From the NCBI RefSeq assembly GCF_051594765.1, contig NZ_JBPPGJ010000007.1, positions 124,001 to 188,000 on the forward strand: a DNA stretch of 64,000 nucleotides, written 5' to 3'. Of this stretch, positions 8,959-18,094 are shown piece after piece. How positions within the stretch are numbered: the first letter of the stretch is position 1; each line of letters begins with the position of its first letter. The position numbers and the translations under genes are program-made. A model generated the notes under the pieces. The model was not told the origin of the DNA, did no database searches, and was given only the letters and a program-made list of their open reading frames with translations. This stretch comes from Paenibacillus_AR sp051594765 (GTDB lineage: Bacteria; Bacillota; Bacilli; Paenibacillales; NBRC-103111).

Positions 8959-9789
8959 ATGGATCAGGAGAAACGCAGGATCATCGTGTCCGAGATTGAG
9001 CATTGGCGCCGCAGCAAGCTGCTGCCGGGGCAATACTGCGATTTTTTATTAAATTTATATCTGGATGGAGAGAATGAAAAGGATAAGGAAAAGTCCGTCT
9101 TGGGCATATCCAGCGGCTCCGTTAAGAACAGCAGCGCCAAGGTGTGGTTAACAATATTCGGAATTTTGGGGCTGATTTCCTTTCTTGGATTACATTTTAC
9201 ATCTTTTCATTTTTGGATGCAAACCGGGATTGCGGCGGGCTTGATCTCCATTCTGTACATGATCGGCGGCGTGCAGCGTAACAAGCAGCCGGGCTTGTCG
9301 TATCTGGCCTTCGGGGCGGGCTCCATCCTTCTGCTCCTGGCAGGAATCTATCTCCTGTCCGACAAGGGCTATGACGGGACGCCGGTGATGCTGTATGTGG
9401 GCTTCTGCAGCATGATCTGGATTCTGACCGGGATATTAGGGCGCATGCCCGTCTTTCATTTTGCCGGTTGGGTCGTATTGTTCTTGATTTATGCCCTGGT
9501 TTTAAGGCACAATATAACGGATATCGATTGGATCGGACTGGAGCTCAGCTGGGTGCCGGTCAGCCTGGTGCTCGTCTGGCTCGGCTGGCTGTTCCATCAT
9601 GTCAACAAGCAGATCGCCGCGGTCCTGCTCCTTACCGGAGCACTGGGATGGTTCGGTGCCGAAATCTACGGATTCGGCGTGACGGAGCTGCCCGGCAATC
9701 TGCTGCAGCTGCTGCTTCTGGCGAAGCTGGCCGTAATCTGCGGCGTCTTGTTCGGTTTGCGAAAAAAATGGATAGAGTGGGTAATGTAA
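8959..9789 (+). CDS. Polytopic membrane protein of unknown function
   Basis: A 276-residue protein I do not recognise. The first ~60 residues are hydrophilic and start MDQEKRRIIVSEIEHWRRSK, a motif reminiscent of the cytoplasmic head of DUF2157-type membrane proteins. About eight hydrophobic segments follow to the C-terminus. It sits between sigA and trmK, where B. subtilis carries the cytochrome c-550 gene cccA; no CxxCH heme motif is present, so it is not a cytochrome. Its stop directly abuts trmK, suggesting co-transcription. Function unknown. Confidence 0.75.
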   Translation: MDQEKRRIIVSEIEHWRRSKLLPGQYCDFLLNLYLDGENEKDKEKSVLGISSGSVKNSSAKVWLTIFGILGLISFLGLHFTSFHFWMQTGIAAGLISILYMIGGVQRNKQPGLSYLAFGAGSILLLLAGIYLLSDKGYDGTPVMLYVGFCSMIWILTGILGRMPVFHFAGWVVLFLIYALVLRHNITDIDWIGLELSWVPVSLVLVWLGWLFHHVNKQIAAVLLLTGALGWFGAEIYGFGVTELPGNLLQLLLLAKLAVICGVLFGLRKKWIEWVM

Positions 9790-10569
9790 ATGATTCCATT
9801 GTCGAGAAGGCTCCGGGCCATAGCGGAGCGGATTGAATCGGGGAGCAGGTTGGCCGACATCGGGTCGGACCATGCGCTGCTTCCTGCTTTTTTGGCACAG
9901 AGGGGAACGGTTTCGTTCGCCGTGGCGGGAGAGCTGAACCCCGGTCCCTTGGAGGCCGCCCGGAAGCAGATCCGGGATTCGGGACTGGAACGGATGGTGT
10001 CGGTTCGCAAGGGCAACGGGCTGGAGGTGATCTCCCCCGGTGAGGTGGATACCATCAGTATCGCCGGCATGGGCGGCAATCTGATCGTGGAGATCTTGTC
10101 CGCCGGCCGAGAGAATGGCAAGCTGGAGGGAATCCGGAGGCTGGTGCTGCAGCCCAACGTCGGAGAGGACACGCTTCGCCGCTGGCTGCGTGCGAACGGC
10201 TGGAGTCTCCGCTCCGAGGAGATTCTCGAGGAAGACGGCAAGATCTATGAGATTCTGGTGGCGGAGCGGGCGGCAGAGGAATCGGACCGTACGGATATGG
10301 ACCTGTACGGCGAACGCCCCTGGGAGGGCTTCGGATCCTTAACCGAGCAGGACCTGTACCGGTTCGGTCCGTATCTGGTGGAGAGCGGGAATTCCGTCTT
10401 CCGGGAGAAGTGGCTTCGCGAGATCGCCAAGCTGGAGCGGATCGCCGATTCGCTGGGCCAATCGGAGCTGGAAGAATCGAGGACCAAGCGTCAAGCCGTG
10501 GTGGAGGATATCAACCGTTTGAAGGAGCTGATCGCATGCTGGCCAAAGGGCAAACCGTCATCCAATTGA
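9790..10569 (+). CDS. trmK: tRNA (adenine(22)-N(1))-methyltransferase TrmK
   Basis: SAM-dependent enzyme that makes m1A22 in the D-loop of bacterial tRNAs. The 259-residue product has the Rossmann SAM-binding motif LADIGSDHALLPAF near residues 21-34, the acidic AGELNPGPLEAA strand, the family's SIAGMGGNLIVEIL catalytic motif and LQPNVGEDTLRRWL. A helical C-terminal region follows. It lies upstream of yqfO in the conserved trmK-yqfO pair; the yqfO start lies 34 bases inside trmK. Confidence 0.92.
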   Translation: MIPLSRRLRAIAERIESGSRLADIGSDHALLPAFLAQRGTVSFAVAGELNPGPLEAARKQIRDSGLERMVSVRKGNGLEVISPGEVDTISIAGMGGNLIVEILSAGRENGKLEGIRRLVLQPNVGEDTLRRWLRANGWSLRSEEILEEDGKIYEILVAERAAEESDRTDMDLYGERPWEGFGSLTEQDLYRFGPYLVESGNSVFREKWLREIAKLERIADSLGQSELEESRTKRQAVVEDINRLKELIACWPKGKPSSN

Positions 10570-11651
10570 TGGAGGAGCTGGCTCCCAAGCATTATGCCGT
10601 TCCCGATGATAAGATCGGTCTGCAGCTCGGAAGTCTGCGGCAGGAGGTCCGCAAGGTGCTGGTCACCTTGGACGTGACGGAGGAAGTGGCCGAGGAGGCC
10701 ATTCGGGAAGGAGCGGAGCTCATTATCGCTCACCACCCCATCATCTACCGTCCCTTGTCCCACCTCCAGTCCGATACGCCGGCCGGGAGGTTGTACACGA
10801 AACTCATCAAGCACGACATTGCCGTCTATATCGCGCACACGAACCTGGATGTGGCGGAGGGCGGGGTGAACGATCTTATGGCGGAAGCCCTGGAGCTCAC
10901 GGACCTGCGGCCGCTGGAGGAGATACATACGGAGAAGCTGAAGAAGCTGGTCGTCTTCGTGCCGGAGACTCATCATGCGCAGGTGCAGCAGGCGGTATTC
11001 GCCGCGGGAGCCGGCTGGATCGGGCGGTACAGCCACTGCTCCTTCAATATCGAAGGGAAAGGAACCTTCCTGCCCCAGGAAGGCACAGACCCCTACATCG
11101 GGCGGCAGGGCCGATTCGAGCAGGTGGCTGAGATCCGCTTGGAAACCATCGTTCCCGAAAGTGCGGAAAAGCGAGTGGTTCAAGCCATGCTCAAAGCCCA
11201 CCCCTACGAGGAGGTGGCCTATGATCTGTATCCCATGGATCTGAAGGGCCGAACCTTCGGACTCGGGAGGGTCGGCAAGCTGACGGAGGCCGTTACGCTG
11301 CGGGAAATGGCGGAGCAGGTGAAGACCGCCTTCGGCGTGCCGTTCCTGCGGATGGTGGGGAGCCCGGACCGTCCGGTGCGCAAGGTGGCGGTCTTGGGCG
11401 GTTCCGGCAGCAGGTATACGCGTCACGCTATCTTTGCCGGAGCCGATGTATTGGTGACGGGAGATATCGATTACCACACGGCCCATGACGCCTTGGCGGC
11501 GGGGCTGGCCATCCTGGATCCGGGACACAACGTGGAGAAAATCATGCGCGGCGGCGTAGCGGAGTATCTGAACAAGCGGCTGTCCGAAAAAGGCTACGAA
11601 ACTGTGGCTTGCCCCTCCCGGGTGGATACGGAGGTATTCCGGTTCCTGTAG
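10536..11651 (+). CDS. yqfO: Nif3-like dinuclear metal center hexameric protein YqfO
   Basis: DUF34/NIF3 family protein of 371 residues. The N-terminal NIF3 half has metal-ligand motifs IIAHHPIIY and IAHTNLDVAEGGVNDLMAE. The middle carries the PII/CutA-like insertion typical of Bacillales members (KKLVVFVPETHHAQVQQAVFAAGAG). The C-terminal half ends with VTGDIDYHTAHDALAAGLAILDPGH. A GTP cyclohydrolase type 1 role is sometimes annotated but is not proved for the family. The start is ATG 10536; the longer in-frame extension overlaps trmK too far to be credible. Confidence 0.9.
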   Translation: MLAKGQTVIQLMEELAPKHYAVPDDKIGLQLGSLRQEVRKVLVTLDVTEEVAEEAIREGAELIIAHHPIIYRPLSHLQSDTPAGRLYTKLIKHDIAVYIAHTNLDVAEGGVNDLMAEALELTDLRPLEEIHTEKLKKLVVFVPETHHAQVQQAVFAAGAGWIGRYSHCSFNIEGKGTFLPQEGTDPYIGRQGRFEQVAEIRLETIVPESAEKRVVQAMLKAHPYEEVAYDLYPMDLKGRTFGLGRVGKLTEAVTLREMAEQVKTAFGVPFLRMVGSPDRPVRKVAVLGGSGSRYTRHAIFAGADVLVTGDIDYHTAHDALAAGLAILDPGHNVEKIMRGGVAEYLNKRLSEKGYETVACPSRVDTEVFRFL

Positions 11652-11687
11652 AGGCAGCGGAATCCGGGACTGGCAGCATCCGAGGGG

Positions 11688-11716
11688 TTGTGTTTGGCTG
11701 CGAATGACGGTATACT
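11688..11716 (+). promoter_or_regulatory. SigA-type promoter of rnpB
   Basis: TTGTGT at 11688-11693, a 17-base spacer and TATACT at 11711-11716. The predicted start near 11723 lies just before the 5' arm of RNase P RNA helix P1. Confidence 0.7.
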
Positions 11717-11729
11717 AACTGATGTCACA

Positions 11730-12131
11730 GGGAAGTTTGACAGACAATCGCCGGCGGCTTCATGCCGCGGGAGGAAAGTCCGGGCTCCACAGGGCAGGAT
11801 GCTGGATAACGTCCAGTCAGCGCGAGCTGAAGGATAGTGCCACAGAAACGGACCGCCGATGGCCCTTCGGGGATCAGGCAAGGGTGGAACCGTGGTGTAA
11901 GAGACCACGAGGAGATATGGTGACATATGTCCTGGTAAACCCCATCTGGAGCAAGACCTAGAGGAACGCAGGGGCTTCGCGCCCCAGCCTTAGCCCGAGG
12001 CGCGTTCGGGTTGGTCGCTGGAGCCGTGCAGCAATGTACGGCCTAGATAGATGATTGTCACTTCAACGGTGGGAGGGTAGCTCCCGTTTCGACCACTGGA
12101 AGTACAGAACCCGGCTTACGGCAAACTTTCC
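11730..12131 (+). ncRNA. rnpB: RNase P RNA, apparently type A
   Basis: Catalytic RNA of RNase P, which trims tRNA 5' leaders. The universally conserved cores are present: GAGGAAAGTCCGGGCTCC near 11770-11787, a GGTAAACCCC segment near 11933, and AGATAGATGATTGTC followed by ACAGAACCCGGCTTA near the 3' end. The ends pair as helix P1 (GGAAGTTTG at 11731-11739 with CAAACTTTCC at 12122-12131). The ACAGAAACGGACCGCCGATGG segment and the body resemble the ancestral A-type rather than the B-type RNA of B. subtilis. It has its own promoter and terminator. Confidence 0.93.
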
Positions 12132-12147
12132 TTAGCTGTTACGAGAG

Positions 12148-12186
12148 AACCCCCATTTCCGCATATGCGGAGATGGGGGTTTTTTA
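12148..12186 (+). terminator. Intrinsic terminator after rnpB
   Basis: ACCCCCAT...ATGGGGGT arms (with CCGC/GCGG inside) around a CATATG centre, followed by six T. Confidence 0.9.
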
Positions 12187-12291
12187 GTTGGTTGGAGTTC
12201 TTTATGATTCTTTATTTTTTCTTCACGAGGGCTTTAGATCCCTCCCTTATGCTCTTAACCATACGGATGAGAGATATGAAGGAGGACACGG

Positions 12292-12996
12292 ATGATGAAA
12301 AAGAACCTTGCTCCCCATACCTTGTGGAGTGTGACGGCAATCCTGGGTCTGGCTATCGCGAGCGGCTGCGGGAACGAAAGAGAAGGGGTGGAACTTCCTT
12401 CGGCGTCCCCGATAGGTTCGGCCGCAACAGCTTCCACACCAGCGGCACAGACAACCACCAGCCCCTCGCAGGCCGCGCAGACGAGTCCCGGAGCCGCGGC
12501 GGCAGGGCAAGTCAGCCCTAGCGTCCCGGCCGGCACACAAGCGTCTCCAAGCGCCACCCCCGCAGCGTCTGGCAGCAGCTCGACCCTGGCTGCCGCTCCG
12601 GGCTGGCCAGCTTATGAGCCGTCCGACGCCATCCGGAAGGAAATCGGACAGGCGGCTCATGACAGCGGCCTCTCCACCGTTTGGTTCCCCGGACATATTC
12701 CGGCAGAAGCGGGAGAGGCGAAGGTGAAGACGGGGCCTAACAGCTTGATGATGCTGAATTACGAAGGCTTCACCGTGATCGAATGCCCCAAGGAATTCAA
12801 GGGTGTGGCCTTTGCGTTATCCTTCTCCTTCGAAGGGAAGGCAGGAGATGAGCCCATTCCGATCAAGGTGAAATTTCCCAAGGGCGAGCAAACCGGGCTA
12901 TACATGAAGAAGGATGATACTTATCTGGCCGTCGTCAGCAAGGAGATGGGAACCGAGGATATCCGCAAGCTGCTGGAAGGCATGAAGAAGCTCTAA
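12292..12996 (+). CDS. Lipoprotein with Ser/Thr/Ala/Pro-rich linker, unknown function
   Basis: A 234-residue exported lipoprotein. The signal peptide ends in the lipobox LAIASGC (Cys near 25). It is followed by an ~80-residue low-complexity Ser/Thr/Ala/Pro-rich linker and a ~120-residue globular C-terminal domain starting near EPSDAIRKEIGQ. No known motif is seen in that domain. GGAGG at 12281-12285 serves either the ATG at 12292 or that at 12295. It is 20 bases upstream of the RND adaptor gene and probably the first gene of that operon, so it may be an accessory surface component of the efflux system. That role is inference from position. Confidence 0.8.
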   Translation: MMKKNLAPHTLWSVTAILGLAIASGCGNEREGVELPSASPIGSAATASTPAAQTTTSPSQAAQTSPGAAAAGQVSPSVPAGTQASPSATPAASGSSSTLAAAPGWPAYEPSDAIRKEIGQAAHDSGLSTVWFPGHIPAEAGEAKVKTGPNSLMMLNYEGFTVIECPKEFKGVAFALSFSFEGKAGDEPIPIKVKFPKGEQTGLYMKKDDTYLAVVSKEMGTEDIRKLLEGMKKL

Positions 12997-13016
12997 CCCC
13001 AAGGAGGCCCGACATC

Positions 13017-14876
13017 ATGAATGAGACCAAGGTGACACGTGTTGCTGCTCCGCGTACGCGTTTTCTGGCAGCCCTCCTGGCGGCCGGACTCATGCTTGTG
13101 CCGCTGACCGGCTGCGGTCTGGGCGGCGGCAAAAAGAAGGAAGCATCCGCTCCGGCCGAGCCGAAGGTGGTCGCGGTGGAGACCGCCACGGTGGCGGAGG
13201 GTGAATTTGCGAACAGCGCTGCATACAGCGGTATCCTAACGGCGGCCTCGACCAGCCAGGTATCCTCCAAGATTGCGGGCCGCGTGGTCCAAACGATGGT
13301 GAATCCCGGCGATCGCGTGAAGGTGGGCCAGCCCCTCGCACGGATCGATACATCGGCCCTTCAGCAGCAGTTGACTCTGGCGGAGGCGGCGGCCCAAGTG
13401 ACGGAGGCTCAGGCGGAGAAGGTGCGGCAGGACCTGGAGAACGGCCGGCTGACCGCCGAGAAGACGCTTCAGTTGCAGGATGCGCAGACGTTCAAGACCC
13501 AGTCGGAGCTTGCGAATGCCGTCGCTTCCGCCAAGCAAGCTGTGGCGGTGTCGGAGGCCCAGCTCGCCAAAGCGAGGAGGGACCGGGAGAATGCCATCAC
13601 CTCCGCCAAGGAAGCGGTGGAAGCGGCGGAGCTCCAGCTGGCCAAAACCGCCGCGGATGTGGAGAATGCCATTGCCGCCGCGCAGATGAATACCGGCGGT
13701 CTCATCCAGACGATGTCGGCGGCTCAAGCCGCGGCTTCCAATGCGGCGGCCCAGCTTCAGCTGCAGGTAACCCAGGCCTCCAATGCCTACACAGCGGCCT
13801 CGGAAGCCTATGAGAAGGCGGTAAGCGAGCATAACGCGGCAGCCCTCCCCACCTTACAGGCGAATATGGATTCCGCCAAAAACAAACTGGAGCTCCTTCA
13901 GCTCCAGCTCCAACAGGCCCAATCCACCGTTGCTCCGGCTGTGGCCCAGGCCAATGCCCAGTATATGGCCGCCTACGCCCAGCTGGAGAACGCCCAGAAA
14001 TCCCAGGCCGTCAAGCTGGCCGAAGAACAGGTGGAGATCCAGAAGCTGCAGCTGGCCACCGTGGAGTCCGCAACGGTGGAGGTGGCGGAGCGGCAGGTGG
14101 ACCAGGCGCGGACGGCCCTGGACAACGCCATCAAGTCGCAGCCTGCTGCGGATAAGCTGACGGCGGCCCAGAAGGCCCAGGCGGAGCAGGCTTACGCCAA
14201 TACGGGATCCACCGGCGCCCTTCAGGTGGTGGAAGCGCAGAAGAACCAAGCCGGCGCCAACGTCCAGGTCCTTCAAGAGCAGCTGAAGGACGGGGTCCTG
14301 CTCTCTCCGGTGGAGGGGATCGTCCAGGCGGTCCTAACGCCGGCCGGACAGAACGCCACCGCGCAGAGCCCGGTGGTCAGCATCGTCTCGATGAAGCCGG
14401 TCCAGGCGACGGTTAACGTGCCGGAAACCGATATCGGCACCCTTCAGCCGGGAGCGCCCGTTCTGGTATCCGTTCCCGCCGTGAACGGCGAATATCAAGG
14501 AAAAGTGATGGGAATCAAGCCAGGCATGGATACCGCCACCAAAACCTACGGGGTCATCGTGAAGCTGGAGGCCGAATCGCCTCTATTGCTGCCGGGCATG
14601 TACGTTCAGGTCAACCGGCCGTCGGCTCCCCACAAGGCGGTGCGGATTCCGGCGGATGCCGTCCTCCGGCAGGGGGAGAGCGGTGCCGTCTATGTGGTGG
14701 AGAACGGGAAAGCCGTCAAGCGCAAGGTTCAGACCGGCGTATTAACCGGCAGTGCCTATGAAATTACCGAAGGTCTGAAGCCCGGGGAGCAGCTGATCGT
14801 CAAGGGACAAACCTTCGTGACGGACGGCAGTCCGGTTCAAGTCATCCCCGCGGGAACGGAGGGGCAGAAGCCATGA
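13017..14876 (+). CDS. RND efflux adaptor (membrane fusion protein), lipoprotein, long alpha-hairpin
   Basis: Periplasmic-adaptor (HlyD/AcrA) family protein anchored outside the membrane; the signal peptide ends in a lipobox LVPLTGC. After it comes the first lipoyl half (SKIAGRVVQTMVNPGDRVKVGQPLARID). A very long Ala/Gln/Lys-rich coiled-coil hairpin follows (about residues 115-425), then the second lipoyl half (DGVLLSPVEGIVQAVLTPAGQNA), beta-barrel and membrane-proximal domains. At 619 residues it is far longer than the usual ~400 because of the hairpin. It overlaps the RND gene by four bases. In a monoderm cell there is no outer-membrane channel, so the hairpin may span the cell wall; that is inference. 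Confidence 0.9.
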   Translation: MNETKVTRVAAPRTRFLAALLAAGLMLVPLTGCGLGGGKKKEASAPAEPKVVAVETATVAEGEFANSAAYSGILTAASTSQVSSKIAGRVVQTMVNPGDRVKVGQPLARIDTSALQQQLTLAEAAAQVTEAQAEKVRQDLENGRLTAEKTLQLQDAQTFKTQSELANAVASAKQAVAVSEAQLAKARRDRENAITSAKEAVEAAELQLAKTAADVENAIAAAQMNTGGLIQTMSAAQAAASNAAAQLQLQVTQASNAYTAASEAYEKAVSEHNAAALPTLQANMDSAKNKLELLQLQLQQAQSTVAPAVAQANAQYMAAYAQLENAQKSQAVKLAEEQVEIQKLQLATVESATVEVAERQVDQARTALDNAIKSQPAADKLTAAQKAQAEQAYANTGSTGALQVVEAQKNQAGANVQVLQEQLKDGVLLSPVEGIVQAVLTPAGQNATAQSPVVSIVSMKPVQATVNVPETDIGTLQPGAPVLVSVPAVNGEYQGKVMGIKPGMDTATKTYGVIVKLEAESPLLLPGMYVQVNRPSAPHKAVRIPADAVLRQGESGAVYVVENGKAVKRKVQTGVLTGSAYEITEGLKPGEQLIVKGQTFVTDGSPVQVIPAGTEGQKP

Positions 14877-17800
14877 ATATCGCCCGTATCTCCATCCAGC
14901 GTCCCGTAACGCTTCTGATGCTGATGGCCGCCGTGCTGCTGGCCGGTACCTTGGCCATACTGGGCCTGCCCGTGGATTTCTATCCCAAGCTGGACATCCC
15001 GACCGCCAACATCAGCGTAGCTTGGACCGGCGCTTCTCCGGCCCAGGTCGAAAGCCAGATCACGGAGAAGGTGGAAGCGGCGGTAGCTGCCGTGCCGGAT
15101 GTGACCTCCGTGACGTCCATCTCCCGTACCGGAACCAGCGTGGTCACCGTGCAGTTCGGATACGGAACGGATATGGACCAAGCGGCCTTGGCCATCCGGG
15201 ATAAGATGGACCGCGTCCGGAGGCAGCTGCCTTCCGATGCGGAAGCGCCCATCGTCACGAAGGCCGACCCGTCCAGCCTTCCGGTGATGACGCTGGCGCT
15301 GCACGGTGAGGTGGGCGTGGCGGAGCTCCGCCAGCTGGCCGAAACGGCGGTGGCGCCGGCTATTCAACGGGCGGACGGAGTCGCTTCGGTTCAGGTGAAC
15401 GGCGGAGTTGCCCGTCAGATTCTCGTTGAGGCCAACCCGGAGCAGCTGGCGGCTTACAGCATTCCGATCACTACGCTCGTCACGGCGCTCGGCAACGAGA
15501 ATCTGTCCTTGGACGCCGGAACGGTGGACAAGGGGAGCCTGTCGGTTCCTCTTCATTTCAGCGGCGAGTACCAGTCCGTGGAAGAGATCGGGGAGACCCG
15601 CATCCCGGTCGGCAAGGGACAGTTTGTTCCGCTGAAGGAGCTGGCCACTGTGCAGGATACCTTCCAGGAGACAACCCAGGCCGTCCGTTTCAACGGAGAA
15701 CCGGGCGTCAGCCTGGCGGTGATGAAGCAGTCCGACGGCAATACGGTAGAAGTCTCGAAGCAGGTGCAGCAGGCCGTAACGGAGCTTGCAGGCGACCTGC
15801 CGCCGGGTGTCCGCATCAGCACCGTGTCCGATCAATCGGTATTCATCGGACAGTCCATCTCGACGGTCATTGAGCATACGGTGCTGGGCGGCGCCTTCGC
15901 CGTGGTCATCCTGCTGCTCTTTCTGGGCCACTTCCGGGCTACCTTGATCATCAGTCTGGTCATACCGGTCTCCGTCATGGGAACCTTCGGACTCATGTCC
16001 GTCTCGGAACAGACGCTGAACACCATTACGCTGGGCGGACTTGCATTGGGGCTCGGTTCCTTAGTGGACTTTGCGGTGGTGGTGCTGGAGAGCATCTTCC
16101 GCAAGCGGAGCCAAGGCTATTCGGCCAAGGAAGCGGCGGAGCTGGGAACCAAGGAGGTCGGTCTTGCGGTAACCGCTTCGGCCCTCGCGCAGATCATCGT
16201 GTTCCTTCCGACCCTCTTCATTGCGGGTTTGGTCAAGCAGATCTTCATGCCGTTAGCGCTGGTCGTCATCTTCAGCCACATTGCGGCTCTGGCCGGAGCC
16301 GTTACCCTGGTGCCCATGCTGGCGGTATACCTGCTCCGTAAGGACCTGGATCACGGCTCCTCCAAGGGCTTCAGCCTGAATCCTCTGGTTTGGTTCGGCC
16401 GCCTGATGAACGGAGTGACACTCGTCTATGCCTGGATTCTGAAGGGGGCGCTGAAGCAGAGATGGGTGGTATATCTCTTGACCGGCGTCATTCTGGCGGC
16501 ATCGGTACCGCTGCTCCGCCACGTGGACCGGGAGATGCTGCCGAAGACGGATGACGGCCAGATCCAGATCTCCGTTCAGGCTCCGGCGGGAACGGCGTTC
16601 GAGGTAACGGACGCTCTGGTGAAAAAGGTCGAGGATCGGGTGGAGCAAGTGCCGGAGCTGGAGCGGCTCTCGGTCACCGTCGGATCCTCCGGAGGAAACA
16701 ACCAGAACGTCTCCGCAACTGCAGGCGGCGCTTCCGTTCAGATACAGCTGCTCCCCTTGGCGGAGCGCTCCCGGAGTACGGAAGCCGTTGCGGAGGAAGT
16801 GCGCAAGAAGCTGTCGGACATCCCCGGTGCGAATATCCGGGTGTCCGTATCCTCCTCGCTGAAGCTAGGCGGCGGAGGCGGAGGCGGGGCAGACCTCCAG
16901 GTCAATCTGTACGGTCCGGACATGACGGTGCTGAAGACCCTGGGCGAGCAGGTAGCTGCCGCCGTATCGGAGGTGCCGGGCACCCGCGACGTAGTGAATA
17001 CCCTTGGCAACGGACTTCCGGAATACGAGCTCCGCATCGACAGGGAGGCAGCGGCCTTCTATGGCGTCACCACCAAGGAGGTGGCCGCCGCCCTGCGTAC
17101 CGCCTACCAAGGAGCCGTCTCCACGCAATATAAGGCGGGAGACGATCAGATCTCCGTCCTGGTGCGCTATCCCAAGACGTACACGGAAGAGGTAGAGAAC
17201 CTGAACCGGCTGACCCTGATCTCAGCTTCGGGCACGCAGGTGCCGCTGAGCCGGGTTGCCAGCGTGGAGGTTGGAGAGGGACCGGTCCAGATCAAGCGGG
17301 AGGATCAGGAGCGTACCGCATCCGTCCAGGCATCGGTGTTCGGCAGCGCGTCCGGAACCGTGGCCAAGGACGTGAAGGCGAAGCTTCAGGAGGTGGCTCT
17401 CCCGGAAGGATACCGGGCGGAGCTGGGAGGCGAGCAGAGCCAGATGGCCTCCTCCTTCAAAAGCCTCGGTTACATGCTGATCCTGTCCGTCGTTCTGGTC
17501 TATATGGTAATGGCCGGGCAATTCGAGTCCATGTCCAGTCCCTTCGTCATTCTCTTCTCGCTGCCTCCGACCATGACGGGCGCCTTGCTGGGCTTGTATC
17601 TGACCGACAGAACGCTGAATATGAGCTCTCTGATCGGCATGGTCATGCTGGTGGGCTTGGTGGTGAACAACGCCATCGTACTGATCGATTGTACGATCGA
17701 GAGGCGCAAGGAGGGCATGGACATCAAGGAGGCGCTGGTGGAAGCCGGCAAGGTCCGGCTGAGACCGATTCTGATGACCGCCGGCGCTACGGTGCTCGCC

Positions 17801-18013
17801 ATGCTCCCGCTGGTCATCGGCGGAGGCGAGGGCAGCGAGAGCCAGGCTTCCATGGCGACAGTCGTATCCTTCGGCTTGACCCTCTCCACCCTCGTTACCT
17901 TGATCCTGGTGCCGGTAACCTACAGCTTGCTGCACAGCATCGGCTCTCTCTTCCGCTTCCGGAGCCGCACCGGCTCCGTTCCCGGAGGCCATGGCTCTGC
18001 GGCGGGCCTCTAG
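14873..18013 (+). CDS. HAE1/AcrB-family RND efflux transporter
   Basis: A 1046-residue inner-membrane proton-driven transporter with the RND layout: one N-terminal membrane helix, a large external loop, six helices, a second large loop with a Gly-rich stretch (KLGGGGGGGADLQVNLYG near 665) and final helices. Length matches the family. Closest in type to Firmicute SwrC/YerP-like pumps that expel surfactants or antimicrobials. The helix-4 proton-relay pair, Asp-Asp in AcrB, reads VDF here (Asp399, Phe400), and the helix-10 Lys site reads VNNAIVLID. It is translationally coupled to the adaptor gene. Substrate unknown. Confidence 0.93.
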   Translation: MNIARISIQRPVTLLMLMAAVLLAGTLAILGLPVDFYPKLDIPTANISVAWTGASPAQVESQITEKVEAAVAAVPDVTSVTSISRTGTSVVTVQFGYGTDMDQAALAIRDKMDRVRRQLPSDAEAPIVTKADPSSLPVMTLALHGEVGVAELRQLAETAVAPAIQRADGVASVQVNGGVARQILVEANPEQLAAYSIPITTLVTALGNENLSLDAGTVDKGSLSVPLHFSGEYQSVEEIGETRIPVGKGQFVPLKELATVQDTFQETTQAVRFNGEPGVSLAVMKQSDGNTVEVSKQVQQAVTELAGDLPPGVRISTVSDQSVFIGQSISTVIEHTVLGGAFAVVILLLFLGHFRATLIISLVIPVSVMGTFGLMSVSEQTLNTITLGGLALGLGSLVDFAVVVLESIFRKRSQGYSAKEAAELGTKEVGLAVTASALAQIIVFLPTLFIAGLVKQIFMPLALVVIFSHIAALAGAVTLVPMLAVYLLRKDLDHGSSKGFSLNPLVWFGRLMNGVTLVYAWILKGALKQRWVVYLLTGVILAASVPLLRHVDREMLPKTDDGQIQISVQAPAGTAFEVTDALVKKVEDRVEQVPELERLSVTVGSSGGNNQNVSATAGGASVQIQLLPLAERSRSTEAVAEEVRKKLSDIPGANIRVSVSSSLKLGGGGGGGADLQVNLYGPDMTVLKTLGEQVAAAVSEVPGTRDVVNTLGNGLPEYELRIDREAAAFYGVTTKEVAAALRTAYQGAVSTQYKAGDDQISVLVRYPKTYTEEVENLNRLTLISASGTQVPLSRVASVEVGEGPVQIKREDQERTASVQASVFGSASGTVAKDVKAKLQEVALPEGYRAELGGEQSQMASSFKSLGYMLILSVVLVYMVMAGQFESMSSPFVILFSLPPTMTGALLGLYLTDRTLNMSSLIGMVMLVGLVVNNAIVLIDCTIERRKEGMDIKEALVEAGKVRLRPILMTAGATVLAMLPLVIGGGEGSESQASMATVVSFGLTLSTLVTLILVPVTYSLLHSIGSLFRFRSRTGSVPGGHGSAAGL

Positions 18014-18094
18014 CGGCAGGCTTCTTCCGAAAGGTATAATAGGTGCATCCAAGAAATCGGAACGGGACTGCAGGGAAGAAGGGAGCCGCCTATC

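Noticed and set aside
7726..9033. 435-residue antisense ORF over sigA
   Set aside because: Shadow of the sigma factor gene, without coding features.
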